Origin: Casp-actino8 sp039800005
Lineage (GTDB): Bacteria; Actinomycetota; Acidimicrobiia; Acidimicrobiales; Ilumatobacteraceae
Length of the DNA stretch: 64,000 nt
NCBI GenBank assembly: GCA_039800005.1
Contig: JBDLRN010000014.1
Span: 1 to 64,000 of the forward strand
Direction of reading: 5' to 3'
Below are positions 10,439-18,171 of the stretch, in pieces. The first letter of the stretch is position 1, and each line of letters opens with the position of its first letter. The position numbers and the translations under genes were made by a program. Below the pieces are notes generated by a model. The model had not been told where the DNA came from. It saw only the letters and a list, made by a program, of their open reading frames with translations, and did not search any database.

Positions 10439-10441
10439 CCT
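10436..10441 (+). promoter_or_regulatory. -10 hexamer of predicted leaderless promoter, aroC
   Basis: TAGCCT followed by 7 nt and the ATG at 10449. The first three bases are the aroE stop codon. This promoter would allow aroC-aroK-aroB to be expressed independently of the alaS-aroE unit. Confidence 0.55.
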
Positions 10442-10448
10442 GACAACG

Positions 10449-11603
10449 ATGTTGCGTTACTTGACCGCCGGCGAGTCCCACGGACGCGCTCTCGTCGTGA
10501 TCGTCGAAGGTCTCCCGGCCGGACTACCGGTGACCGTCGAGGACGTGCAAGCCGAATTGGCCCGTCGGCGCCTCGGGTACGGACGCGGTCCACGCCAGCG
10601 CTTCGAGGCCGACGAGGTCACTCTGGTGGGCGGTGTGCGCCATGGACGCACCCTCGGCTCGCCGGTCGCCATCGAGATCAAGAACACCGAGTGGTTCCGT
10701 TCCGACAAATGGCACCAGGAGATGGACCCGGCGCCGGGTCGCACCGAGAAGCCTCTCACCAGCGTACGTCCGGGTCACGCCGACCTGGTCGGGATGCAGA
10801 AGTACGGGTTCACCGACGCTCGAGACGTTCTCGAGCGGGCCAGCGCTCGCGAGACCGCGGCGCGAGTCGCCGCCGGCGCCCTGGCCAAGCTCCTCCTGTC
10901 CCATCTCGGCACCACCGTCCTGTCCCACGTGATTCAGATGGGATCGGTGCGTTCGGACGGTCGGCGGCCGTCGGCGGCCGATGTGGCTCGAGTCGACGAG
11001 TCCGAAGTTCGTTGTGTCGACGACCGGGCCGCGGCAGCGATGATCACCGAGATCGAACAGGCCGCCAAGGAAGGCGATTCACTCGGTGGTGTCGTCGAAG
11101 TTCTCGCGTTCGGCGTGCCGATCGGTCTCGGCAGCCATGTGCACTGGGACCGCAAGATCGACGGTCTCATCGCCCAGGCCATCATGAGCATCCAAGCGGT
11201 CAAGGGTGTGGAGATCGGTGACGCGTTCGACGTGGCCGGTCGGCGCGGCTCGGCGGCGCACGATCCCATTCACTGGGACGAAGGTTCCAAGACCTACGTG
11301 CGCGAAAGCACGCTGGCCGGAGGTACCGAAGGTGGCATGACGACCGGCGACGTTCTCGCCGTACGGGCCGCCATGAAACCGCTGGCCACTCTCAATCGTC
11401 CGACTCTGCCGACGGTCGACGTGGTGACCAAGGAACGAACGGTGTCGTTCAAGGAGCGCACCGACGTGACCGCCGTGCCGGCGATGGGCGTGGTTGCCGA
11501 GACCATGGTGGCATTGGTGCTCGCACAGGAGGCCCAGCGGAAGTTCGGTGGCGACTCGCTCGTGGAGTTCGTCCGCAATGCCGAGGCGGCGCGACCGGTC
11601 TGA
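10449..11603 (+). CDS. aroC: chorismate synthase
   Basis: A 384-residue FMN-dependent enzyme that converts EPSP to chorismate, the last shikimate-pathway step. Signatures are AGESHGRALVVIVEGLPAG at the N-terminus, RRLGYGRGPRQ, RPGHADLVGMQKYG and the RASARETAARVAAGALAK region. GGTEGGMTTG and the C-terminal RTDVTAVPAMGVVAE are also present. The ATG at 10449 is preferred to an upstream GTG at 10425 inside aroE, because the protein then begins MLRYLTAGESHG as in other chorismate synthases and a -10 lies 7 nt upstream. It is followed one base later by aroK. Confidence 0.96.
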   Translation: MLRYLTAGESHGRALVVIVEGLPAGLPVTVEDVQAELARRRLGYGRGPRQRFEADEVTLVGGVRHGRTLGSPVAIEIKNTEWFRSDKWHQEMDPAPGRTEKPLTSVRPGHADLVGMQKYGFTDARDVLERASARETAARVAAGALAKLLLSHLGTTVLSHVIQMGSVRSDGRRPSAADVARVDESEVRCVDDRAAAAMITEIEQAAKEGDSLGGVVEVLAFGVPIGLGSHVHWDRKIDGLIAQAIMSIQAVKGVEIGDAFDVAGRRGSAAHDPIHWDEGSKTYVRESTLAGGTEGGMTTGDVLAVRAAMKPLATLNRPTLPTVDVVTKERTVSFKERTDVTAVPAMGVVAETMVALVLAQEAQRKFGGDSLVEFVRNAEAARPV

Positions 11604-11604
11604 C

Positions 11605-12135
11605 ATGTCCGCGGACCATCTCGTCCTGGTGGGACTCATGGGCAGTGGCAAGAGCAGCGTGGGGCGTCGTGTCGCCGACGCATTGGGGCGGCCCTTCGTC
11701 GACACCGACCAACGCGTCGAGCGCCGCGAAGGTCGAACGATTCGCGACATCTTCGCCACCGACGGCGAGGCGGTGTTCCGTGACATCGAATCGTCGGTTC
11801 TCGTCGACGTGTTGTCGTCGACCGAGCCGGCGGTGATCGCCACCGGAGGTGGCATCGTGACCCGATCCGACAATCGGGATCTCCTCGCCGAAGGTCGCGA
11901 CAGCGGTGTTCACGTCGTCTGGCTGCGGGCGACCGTCGACACCTTGGCCGCTCGTCTCGCCGCCGGTGCGTCACGCCGACCCTTGCTCGACGGCGACGTC
12001 CGTGGACGCCTGACCGAACTCGACGAACGACGACGGGATCTCTACGGTGCCGTAGCCTCGGAGGTCGTGGACGTCGACGATCGCACCCTCGACGACGTCG
12101 TCTCGGCCGTGCTCGCGGCAACGGAGTCCCGATGA
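11605..12135 (+). CDS. aroK: shikimate kinase
   Basis: A 176-residue P-loop kinase that makes shikimate 3-phosphate. Walker A is GLMGSGKSS (about residues 9-17), and DTDQRVE carries the shikimate-binding Asp. GEAVFRDIE supplies the Arg/Glu of the shikimate site, ATGGGIV is the GGG loop, and the lid arginine lies in ASRRPLL. The ATG is 1 nt after the aroC stop, and the end overlaps aroB (ATGA). The length is that of a stand-alone enzyme, not a fusion. Confidence 0.94.
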   Translation: MSADHLVLVGLMGSGKSSVGRRVADALGRPFVDTDQRVERREGRTIRDIFATDGEAVFRDIESSVLVDVLSSTEPAVIATGGGIVTRSDNRDLLAEGRDSGVHVVWLRATVDTLAARLAAGASRRPLLDGDVRGRLTELDERRRDLYGAVASEVVDVDDRTLDDVVSAVLAATESR

Positions 12136-13157
12136 CCGTTCACCGTGTTCTGGTCGACCTCGGCGACCGTTCGTATCCCGTCCTGGTCGGACACGGAGCG
12201 GTTTGCGAACTCGCGTCACTCGTCCCGAGCGACGTCGAGAGAGTCGTCGTGGTGACCGATCCCGACATTCCCTTCGCCGTCGCGGTCGACCGTCCGACGT
12301 ACACCGTTCACGTCACCGGGGGAGAGGATGCCAAATCGCTGGCGACCGTCGAACGAGTCACGTCGGCCTTCGCTCGTCATGGCATCACTCGTCGTGATCT
12401 CGTCATCGGAGTCGGCGGTGGTCTCGTCACCGACCTGGCCGGATTCGCCGCTGCTGTCTGGCATCGCGGTACTCGGGTGCTGCACGTGTCGACCACCTTG
12501 CTCGGCATGGTCGACGCCGCCATCGGCGGCAAAACGGCGGTCAATCTTCCCGAGGGCAAGAACCTGGTCGGAGCCTTCTGGCAGCCGATCGGAGTGATCG
12601 CCGATCTCGACGCACTCGCGACCCTTCCCGAGCGGGAGACCAAGTGCGGTCTCGGTGAGGTCGCCAAGTACCACTTCCTGTCCGGTGACGATCTGCTCGC
12701 TCTCCCTCTCGACCAGCGCATCGCGCGCTGCGCGGCCATCAAGGCCGAGATCGTCGCATCCGACGAGAACGAGTCCGGTCGCCGCATGCTGCTCAACTAC
12801 GGCCACACGCTCGCACACGCCATCGAGACCTGTGGCGCCCATCGCCTGGCTCACGGAGAAGCGGTGGCCGTGGGTCTGCTGTTCGCGGCTCGGCTGTCAC
12901 GCGAATTGGGTCGCATCGGTGACGATCGCGTCGCCCGTCACGATCACGTGGTGCGAACCGAGTACGGACTCGCCGATCCGGCGGTGATGGTCGGTCTACG
13001 AAACCTCGACGTCGACGACTTGATGACCGTGATGGCCCGCGACAAGAAGGCCACCCGAGGACTGACCTTCGTGCTCGACGGGCCGACCGGACCCGAAGTC
13101 GTCCACGACGTCGACTCCGCGGTGGTTCGTCGAACTCTCGTCGACTTCCTGAACTGA
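12132..13157 (+). CDS. aroB: 3-dehydroquinate synthase
   Basis: A 341-residue NAD- and metal-dependent enzyme that cyclises DAHP to 3-dehydroquinate. The NAD-binding stretch includes GGEDAKS and VIGVGGGLVTDLAGF. The active-site segment is VSTTLLGMVDAAIGGKTAVN followed by KNLVGAF, with metal ligands in GEVAKY, NYGHTLAHAIE and LAHGEAVAVG. Length is typical of bacterial AroB. It overlaps aroK by ATGA. About 60 nt separate it from aroQ, which has its own predicted promoter. Confidence 0.95.
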   Translation: MTVHRVLVDLGDRSYPVLVGHGAVCELASLVPSDVERVVVVTDPDIPFAVAVDRPTYTVHVTGGEDAKSLATVERVTSAFARHGITRRDLVIGVGGGLVTDLAGFAAAVWHRGTRVLHVSTTLLGMVDAAIGGKTAVNLPEGKNLVGAFWQPIGVIADLDALATLPERETKCGLGEVAKYHFLSGDDLLALPLDQRIARCAAIKAEIVASDENESGRRMLLNYGHTLAHAIETCGAHRLAHGEAVAVGLLFAARLSRELGRIGDDRVARHDHVVRTEYGLADPAVMVGLRNLDVDDLMTVMARDKKATRGLTFVLDGPTGPEVVHDVDSAVVRRTLVDFLN

Positions 13158-13207
13158 CGGTCGGACGCCGACTCCGAAGTCTCGTCCCGGTGAACTCTCC
13201 GGACGGG

Positions 13208-13213
13208 TAATTT
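13208..13213 (+). promoter_or_regulatory. -10 hexamer of predicted leaderless promoter, aroQ
   Basis: TAATTT, the most AT-rich -10 in the window, followed by 6 nt and the GTG at 13220. It sits in the 62-bp aroB-aroQ gap. Confidence 0.6.
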
Positions 13214-13219
13214 GTCGGG

Positions 13220-13657
13220 GTGCCTGCCGTTCTTCTCGTCCACGGTCCCAACCTCAACCTGCTGGGTCAGCGCGAACCCGAGATCTACGGCTCATCGACC
13301 CTCGAGGATTACGTCGTCGCCACGACCGAGCGCGCGGCGACACACGGTCTCTCTCTCGACACCATCCAGTCGAATCACGAGGGCGTGCTCGTGGACGCGA
13401 TCCACGAGGCTCGATCGCGTTACGACGCCATCGTGATCAACGCCGGGGCGCTCACCCATTACTCGTGGGCCCTTCACGATGCCTTGGCGACCTTCGCCGG
13501 ACCCGTCGTCGAGGTGCACATCTCGCAGCCCAACGCACGCGAGCCGTGGCGTCACACGAGTGTGGTCGCGCCCGTCGCCTCCGGATCGATCGCCGGTTTC
13601 GGCATGCTGGGTTACTCGTTGGCGATCGACGCCGTCGCCCGTCTTCTCGCCTCGTGA
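13220..13657 (+). CDS. aroQ: type II 3-dehydroquinate dehydratase
   Basis: A 145-residue dodecameric-type dehydroquinase that forms 3-dehydroshikimate. It shows the family entry HGPNLNLLGQREPEIYG with the catalytic Tyr, then SNHEG, INAGALTHYS, and the catalytic His region EVHISQPNAREPWRHTSV. GSIAGFG closes the active site. The start is GTG, 6 nt after a TAATTT -10 hexamer. The end overlaps the following peptidase gene by GTGA, so aroQ-pepP-efp-nusB likely form one unit. Confidence 0.95.
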   Translation: MPAVLLVHGPNLNLLGQREPEIYGSSTLEDYVVATTERAATHGLSLDTIQSNHEGVLVDAIHEARSRYDAIVINAGALTHYSWALHDALATFAGPVVEVHISQPNAREPWRHTSVVAPVASGSIAGFGMLGYSLAIDAVARLLAS

Positions 13658-14745
13658 ACCTCGACCGTCGCCACGCGCGACTCGCCGCGGTACGTCGTCT
13701 CGGCAACGGTTGGACACTGCTGACCGATCGTGCCGACGTGCGATGGGCGAGTGGTTTCGGCGGGAGTGCCGGATGGCTGCTCGTCGGCCCCGACTCGTGT
13801 CATCTGGTCACCGACGCCCGCTATTCCGAACGCGCTCGCGACGAAGTTCCCGTCGATCTCGTGGACGTCGTGACGACCGATGCACGAAACGAACGCCACC
13901 AGATCGTCGCGCGGGTCGTGGACGAATCGCCGTCGAGGACCCGGGCGCTTGGCATTCGTTCGACGGCGATCACCCTCGCCGAATCTCAGTCACTCACCAA
14001 GATGGGACTCGAACTTCAGACGGTCGACGTGGCAAGTCTGCGACGAGTCAAGGACGACGACGAGATCTCGGCCGTGGCACGCGCCGCCCACATCGCCGAC
14101 CGAGCCCTGCACGACGTGATCACGATGATCGACGTCGGCGTCACCGAACTCGACGTTCGCGACGAACTCGAGTACCGGATGCGCCGTCTCGGCGCCGACG
14201 GTCCTTCCTACGACACCATCGTGGCGGCCGGACCTCGACATTCGGCCATCCCACATCACCGTCCCACGTCCTACGCCTTCGCTGCCGGAGATCCCGTCGT
14301 GATCGACGTGGGCGCCCTGGTCGACGGATACCACTCCGACATGACCCGAACCTTCGTGGTGGGCGAGCCATCGAACGAGTTTCGACGGTGGTACGCCATG
14401 CTGGCCGAGGCGCAGTTGGTCGCACTCAAGTCCGTTCGGGCCGGTGTCGAATGTCGCACCGTCGACGCCGCCGCTCGCGCCGCCCTCGGGGACGAGGCAC
14501 AGTGGTTCGTCCACGGCACGGGTCACGGCGTGGGCCTCGACATCCACGAGGAACCCTTCCTCAACGGATCGTCGTCCGCCCGGTTCGTCAGCGGAGAGGT
14601 CGTGACCGTCGAACCAGGCCTCTATCGTGTGGGACTCGGTGGTGTTCGCATCGAAGACCTGGTGGTCGTCGGATCGAACGGTGCCGACGTCCTGACCTCG
14701 TTTCCGAAAGATCTCCTATGCCTGCCATCACCACCAACGACCTGA
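13654..14745 (+). CDS. pepP: M24 family aminopeptidase (Xaa-Pro peptidase type)
   Basis: A 363-residue metallopeptidase with a creatinase-like N-terminal domain (residues 1-125) and a pita-bread catalytic domain. The five metal ligands appear in order: Asp in VIDVGALVDGYHSD (two), His in HGTGHGVGLDIHE, then two Glu in VTVEPGLY and GVRIEDL. It would remove N-terminal residues before proline from peptides; whether it prefers dipeptides (PepQ) cannot be told. The GTG start at 13654 overlaps the aroQ stop. The C-terminus overlaps efp by 28 nt. The pairing with efp is conserved in many Gram-positive bacteria. Confidence 0.88.
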   Translation: MNLDRRHARLAAVRRLGNGWTLLTDRADVRWASGFGGSAGWLLVGPDSCHLVTDARYSERARDEVPVDLVDVVTTDARNERHQIVARVVDESPSRTRALGIRSTAITLAESQSLTKMGLELQTVDVASLRRVKDDDEISAVARAAHIADRALHDVITMIDVGVTELDVRDELEYRMRRLGADGPSYDTIVAAGPRHSAIPHHRPTSYAFAAGDPVVIDVGALVDGYHSDMTRTFVVGEPSNEFRRWYAMLAEAQLVALKSVRAGVECRTVDAAARAALGDEAQWFVHGTGHGVGLDIHEEPFLNGSSSARFVSGEVVTVEPGLYRVGLGGVRIEDLVVVGSNGADVLTSFPKDLLCLPSPPTT

Positions 14746-15281
14746 AGAACGGAATCACCCTCGAACTCGACAACGGCCTCTTCCAGGTCGTCGAATTCCA
14801 GCACGTGAAGCCCGGAAAGGGAGGCGCTTTCGTCCGCACCAAGTTGCGCAACGTGCGAACCGGAAACGTGTTCGAGAAGACCTTCAACGCCGGTATTCGC
14901 GTCGAGCAGGCGATTCTCGACAAGAAGGACATGCAGTTCCTCTACCGCGACGGCGACGACTACGTGTTCATGGACACCGACTCGTACGACCAAATGAACA
15001 TTCCGCCGGTCGCACTCGGTGACGCCGCCGATTACCTCGTCGAATCGATGACCGCCATCATCGCCATCCACAACGGCGAGATCGTCTCGGTCGAGATCGC
15101 CGCTGCGGTCGAACTCACGATCGCCGAGACCGAACCCGGCATCCAGGGCGACCGGGTTTCGGGTGCACGCAAACCGGCCACGCTCGAGACCGGCAAGGTG
15201 ATCCAGGTGCCCCTGTTCGTCAACATCGGTGACCGCGTCAAGGTCGACACTCGATCCGGCGACTACATCACCCGGGTCTGA
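14718..15281 (+). CDS. efp: translation elongation factor P
   Basis: A 187-residue factor that relieves ribosome stalling at polyproline stretches. It has the three-domain KOW/OB/OB length. The tip loop of domain I reads KPGKGGAF, with Lys at the position that is modified in some bacteria; no EpmA/EpmB-type modification gene is in the window. The C-terminal domain shows GDRVSGARKPATLETGKVIQVPLFV and the end NIGDRVKVDTRSGDYITRV. The ATG at 14718 lies inside the end of the upstream peptidase gene, indicating coupling; nusB follows after 1 nt. Confidence 0.95.
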   Translation: MPAITTNDLKNGITLELDNGLFQVVEFQHVKPGKGGAFVRTKLRNVRTGNVFEKTFNAGIRVEQAILDKKDMQFLYRDGDDYVFMDTDSYDQMNIPPVALGDAADYLVESMTAIIAIHNGEIVSVEIAAAVELTIAETEPGIQGDRVSGARKPATLETGKVIQVPLFVNIGDRVKVDTRSGDYITRV

Positions 15282-15282
15282 C

Positions 15283-15729
15283 GTGTCGTCGGACGAGTCG
15301 GGCCGCCGGTCCGATCAGGAGTCGGGCGACGATCGCCGATCACAGGCGCGCGAGTACGCCTTGTCGGCTCTCTACGAGGCCCGCACCAAGGGAATCGAGC
15401 CCCGTGACGTTCTCGACGGCTTCGTCGTTCCACCTGACCCACTGGTACGGGTTCTGGTGGAGGGAGTCGCCGACCACGAACGAGACATCGACGAGCTCAT
15501 CGCTCGGTACGCCACGGGGTGGAGCCTCGAGCGCATGCCGACCCTCGATCTGCTGATCCTGCGGTTGGCGACCTTCGAGTTGTGCAACAGACCCGACGTC
15601 CCGGTCGCGGTGGCCATCGACGAGGCCGTCGAGCTGGCGAAGCGTTTCAGCACCGATGATTCTGGACGGTTCATCAACGGCGTCCTGGCGTCGGTCGCCC
15701 GCGACGTTCGGCCGACGACTCCGAACTGA
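15283..15729 (+). CDS. nusB: transcription antitermination factor NusB
   Basis: A 148-residue all-helical protein that, with NusE (S10), binds boxA RNA in rRNA antitermination. Matching elements are REYALSALYEARTKG near the N-terminus, ERMPTLDLLILRLATFEL in the middle, and VAIDEAVELAKRFSTDDSGRFINGVLASV at the C-terminus (quoted in parts). The GTG start lies directly after the efp stop. The first ~20 residues are Ser/Asp-rich and probably disordered. It is the last gene of the run and converges on the Rrf2 regulator. Confidence 0.92.
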   Translation: MSSDESGRRSDQESGDDRRSQAREYALSALYEARTKGIEPRDVLDGFVVPPDPLVRVLVEGVADHERDIDELIARYATGWSLERMPTLDLLILRLATFELCNRPDVPVAVAIDEAVELAKRFSTDDSGRFINGVLASVARDVRPTTPN

Positions 15730-15767
15730 GGTCACGCCAGCCAGGCGCTCGGCTGTCGACGGTTGGG

Positions 15768-16217
15768 TCAGTGCGCGAGGGGCTCGGGCCACGGACCCCG
15801 ACCGCGAGCCGCATCGGCGATCGCGGCCAGGGTGAATCCTTCGAGGTGGTGCCGCATGTGATCGCCGGCCTGCTTCCAGATGGCGAGCAGGACGCACTGT
15901 CCTTCGTGATCGCACGATCCGTCGGCGTGGGGTTCGCCGAAGTCTCCCAAGGTGATCGGACCGTCGACGGCCGAGACGATCTCCGACAAGCGGATGTCGT
16001 GCGGCGACCGGGCCAAGGTGTAGCCACCCCCCACACCGCGCTTGGAGCGCACCAGACCAGCACCCTTCAACGCCAGCAGAATCTGCTCGAGATACGGCTG
16101 GGGCAAGCCGGTCCGTTCGGCGATGTCGCGCACCGACGTCGGGCCGGCCTCGTCCTCGTGCAGGGCGAGACTGAGCAGGGCCCGACAGGCATAGTCACCT
16201 CTGGTCGACACGCGCAC
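15768..16217 (-). CDS. Rrf2 family transcriptional regulator
   Basis: A 149-residue winged-helix regulator of the IscR/NsrR/RsrR superfamily. The DNA-binding part includes MRVSTRGDYACRALL, the recognition helix LPQPYLEQILLALKGAGLV and the wing KRGVGGGYTLAR. The cluster-binding region has C102 and C108, six residues apart as in IscR, but the third position is Trp114 instead of Cys. Cluster ligation, if any, must differ from classic IscR. No isc/suf or nitrosative-stress gene is adjacent, so the regulon is unknown. The GTG start has a TACGAT -10 exactly 6 nt upstream, so the gene is probably leaderless and could be autoregulated there. Confidence 0.88.
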   Translation of the reverse strand: MRVSTRGDYACRALLSLALHEDEAGPTSVRDIAERTGLPQPYLEQILLALKGAGLVRSKRGVGGGYTLARSPHDIRLSEIVSAVDGPITLGDFGEPHADGSCDHEGQCVLLAIWKQAGDHMRHHLEGFTLAAIADAARGRGPWPEPLAH

Positions 16218-16223
16218 GACCCG

Positions 16224-16229
16224 ATCGTA
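16224..16229 (-). promoter_or_regulatory. -10 hexamer of predicted leaderless promoter, Rrf2 gene
   Basis: Minus-strand TACGAT with a 6-nt spacer to the GTG at 16217. The divergent gene at 16325 has only a poor TGTACT match 6 nt before its GTG. Confidence 0.6.
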
Positions 16230-16324
16230 GGCCCAATCGACCCACCACCGGCCGGATCACCCACCCGAGACCACCGACACGAGGCCACCGACGCGAATCC
16301 CGGGGACTGTGCTGTACTGGTCGG

Positions 16325-17452
16325 GTGGCGAGCCCGACGACCCCCGTTCCGGTGGTTCCCGACTACGAAGGCGCCTGCCTCACGGGTGTCGTTCCTCCGC
16401 TCCTTCTCGCGCCACCCGGCGGTCGGCCCGACTGGTTTCCGGCACCGTTGCAGTCGGCCCGGCGGGTCGTTCTTCTCGTTCTCGACGGCCTGGGCTGGCA
16501 GCAGATCCAGCGACATCGATCACTCCTCGGGAACCTGTCGGCGATGACGGGTGGTCCGATCACCACCGTGGCTCCCAGCACGACTGCGACCGCACTCACC
16601 AGTCTCGTCACCGGTGCCGCGCCTCTCCAGCACGGAATCCTCGGCTATCGCATGGACATGAGCGGCACGATCATGAACACGCTCAGTTGGAGCGGTCGGC
16701 GTCCCGACGAGCGCCGTCGCGATCTGCGCGGAGTCTTTCCGCCCCGGTCGGTGCAGCCCGTGCCGTCGTTCTGTGGCCTCAGCGTCCCGGTGATCACCCG
16801 TGCCGAACACGCCGACACCGGTTTCACCGAAGCCCACCTGGGCCACACGTCGTTCCGCGGTTGGCGAGCTCCGAGTTCGATCGCAGTGGAGATTCGAAGG
16901 TCCTTCGACGAGGGCCACGACTTCGTGTACGCCTATTACGACGGAGTCGACAAGATCGCTCACGAACGGGGTTTCGGGGTCCACTACGAAGCCGAGTTAC
17001 GCGCGACCGATCACTTGCTCGGCGAGGTTCTTGCCAGCGTTCCGTCCGATGTGACGGTGGCCGTGGTCGCCGATCATGGTCAAGTGCACACCGGAGATGA
17101 TCTCGTCGAACTCGATCACGACGTGCTCGCACTGGTCGATCACCAATCGGGTGAGGGGCGCTTCCGTTGGTTGCACGCACGCGAGGGGAGAGTCGACGAT
17201 CTCGTGTCGGCTCTCCAGCGCTACGCGTCGATCGCCTGGATCATGACGAGAACGCAGGTCGTCGACGAGAAGTTGTTCGGCCGACCGGGAGATCCGTCCT
17301 TCCTCCGACGCCTCGGCGACGTGGCTCTCCTTCCGCACGGCACCGCGTCGTTCGAGGACCCCGACGACACGGGTGCCTTCCCCCTCGTGTGCCGACACGG
17401 TTCGCTGACCGAGGCCGAGATGATGGTTCCGTTCCTCGCCGCCTCCGTCTGA
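16325..17452 (+). CDS. alkaline phosphatase-superfamily phosphodiesterase / nucleotide pyrophosphatase
   Basis: A 375-residue metal-dependent phosphodiesterase of the type I phosphodiesterase/nucleotide pyrophosphatase family. Metal ligands appear as VLDGLGW (first Asp), YYDGVDKIAH (Asp and His) and VADHGQVH (Asp-His), with a late His in CRHGSL. The nucleophile should be the Thr/Ser in TVAPSTTATALTSLVTG. No signal peptide or membrane helix is obvious, so it is probably cytoplasmic. Substrate is unknown. It is divergent from the Rrf2 gene, and bpa follows closely. Confidence 0.82.
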   Translation: MASPTTPVPVVPDYEGACLTGVVPPLLLAPPGGRPDWFPAPLQSARRVVLLVLDGLGWQQIQRHRSLLGNLSAMTGGPITTVAPSTTATALTSLVTGAAPLQHGILGYRMDMSGTIMNTLSWSGRRPDERRRDLRGVFPPRSVQPVPSFCGLSVPVITRAEHADTGFTEAHLGHTSFRGWRAPSSIAVEIRRSFDEGHDFVYAYYDGVDKIAHERGFGVHYEAELRATDHLLGEVLASVPSDVTVAVVADHGQVHTGDDLVELDHDVLALVDHQSGEGRFRWLHAREGRVDDLVSALQRYASIAWIMTRTQVVDEKLFGRPGDPSFLRRLGDVALLPHGTASFEDPDDTGAFPLVCRHGSLTEAEMMVPFLAASV

Positions 17453-17480
17453 ACGGGATGACGAAACCCGGATCATGGGG

Positions 17481-17486
17481 CAGAAT
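17481..17486 (+). promoter_or_regulatory. possible -10 (CAGAAT) of leaderless bpa promoter
   Basis: CAGAAT followed by 6 nt and a GTG at 17493. The first base departs from TANNNT, but the spacing equals that of other GTG starts in the window. It argues for the GTG over the upstream ATG at 17475. Confidence 0.4.
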
Positions 17487-17492
17487 GCATCG

Positions 17493-18032
17493 GTGACCAC
17501 CCCTACCTCCGAAGGTTCCCCGTTCGTGCACCGGCCCGATGCCGTGTTGGCCGACTCGGTCGAACCCGACTCGGTGATGCGCACGGCCGACGGCGCTTCC
17601 ATTGCGGAGACACCGGCACTCACCGAGGCGGTGACCGAACCGGGCAAGGTCATGCGCATCGGTTCGATGGTCAAGCAATTGCTGGAGGAGGTGCGCGGCA
17701 CTCATCTCGACGAGGCCACTCGTGAACGACTCGCCGAGATCTACGAGCGTTCGATCGTCGAACTCTCCGAAGCGCTCTCTCCCGATCTCCAGGAAGAGTT
17801 GCGCATGCTCGCGTTGCCTTTCTCGACCGACGCACCGAGTGAATCGGAGTTGCGGATCGCCAAGGCCCAACTGGTGGGTTGGTTGGAGGGTCTCTTCCAC
17901 GGCATCCAGGCCACACTGTTCGCGCAACAAATGGCGGCGCGCCAGCAATTCGAGCAGATGCGCCGAATCGGCCCAGGTTCGGACGGAAGCCCCGACGGCG
18001 TCGTCGATCGGCGTCCCGGCACGTACCTCTGA
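17493..18032 (+). CDS. bpa: bacterial proteasome activator Bpa/PafE
   Basis: A 179-residue helical-bundle protein of the Bpa (PafE) family, which forms a dodecameric ring that docks on the 20S core particle and opens it for ATP-independent degradation. The family core spans KVMRIGSMVKQLLEEVR through LVGWLEGLFHGIQATLF and AARQQFEQMRR. The protein ends GTYL, matching the C-terminal GQYL-type tail that inserts into the proteasome alpha ring. An in-frame ATG at 17475 would add six residues, but a -10-like CAGAAT lies between it and this GTG. The proteasome genes themselves are not in this window; the presence of Bpa implies they exist elsewhere. Confidence 0.88.
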   Translation: MTTPTSEGSPFVHRPDAVLADSVEPDSVMRTADGASIAETPALTEAVTEPGKVMRIGSMVKQLLEEVRGTHLDEATRERLAEIYERSIVELSEALSPDLQEELRMLALPFSTDAPSESELRIAKAQLVGWLEGLFHGIQATLFAQQMAARQQFEQMRRIGPGSDGSPDGVVDRRPGTYL

Positions 18033-18043
18033 TCGCGTTCCCC

Positions 18044-18066
18044 AGCGGCCGGTCGTCCGGCTCGCT
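18044..18066 (+). terminator. hairpin after bpa
   Basis: AGCGGCCGG, a TCGT loop, then CCGGC and CGCT separated by one bulged T, forming a 9-bp stem 11 nt after the bpa stop. No U-run follows. It separates bpa from the dnaE promoter region. Confidence 0.45.
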
Positions 18067-18081
18067 GCAACACCCCGCTGC

Positions 18082-18087
18082 TACTGT
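18082..18087 (+). promoter_or_regulatory. -10 hexamer upstream of leader ORF and dnaE
   Basis: TACTGT, 9 nt before a GTG at 18097 that opens a 24-codon ORF running into dnaE. Transcription would start about 1-3 nt before that GTG. Confidence 0.45.
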
Positions 18088-18096
18088 CAGTCGCCT

Positions 18097-18171
18097 GTGA
18101 ATCGGACTCGCCAGGTGACGGATTTCAGCGTCGAATCCACTCTCGTCGTGAGCGTGGTGCACGATGACTGA
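18097..18171 (+). CDS. possible 24-residue leader peptide coupled to dnaE
   Basis: A GTG-initiated ORF of 24 codons (begins VNRTRQVTD, ends VVHDD) starting almost at the predicted transcription start and stopping 8 nt inside dnaE. The ATG of dnaE at 18164 has no clear Shine-Dalgarno sequence, so ribosomes finishing this ORF could re-initiate on dnaE. The peptide has no recognisable motif. It could instead be an accident of high GC content; the position of its start relative to the -10 and its end over the dnaE start are the only evidence. Confidence 0.35.
   Translation: MNRTRQVTDFSVESTLVVSVVHDD

Noticed and set aside
15738..15755. Hairpin CAGCC/GGCTG between nusB and the Rrf2 gene as a bidirectional terminator
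   Set aside because: The stem is only 5 bp with an 8-nt loop, which is expected by chance in DNA of this GC content.
16313..16318. TGTACT as -10 element of the phosphodiesterase gene at 16325
   Set aside because: The spacing (6 nt) fits, but the second base is G, which is rarely tolerated in -10 elements, so I did not list it as a promoter.
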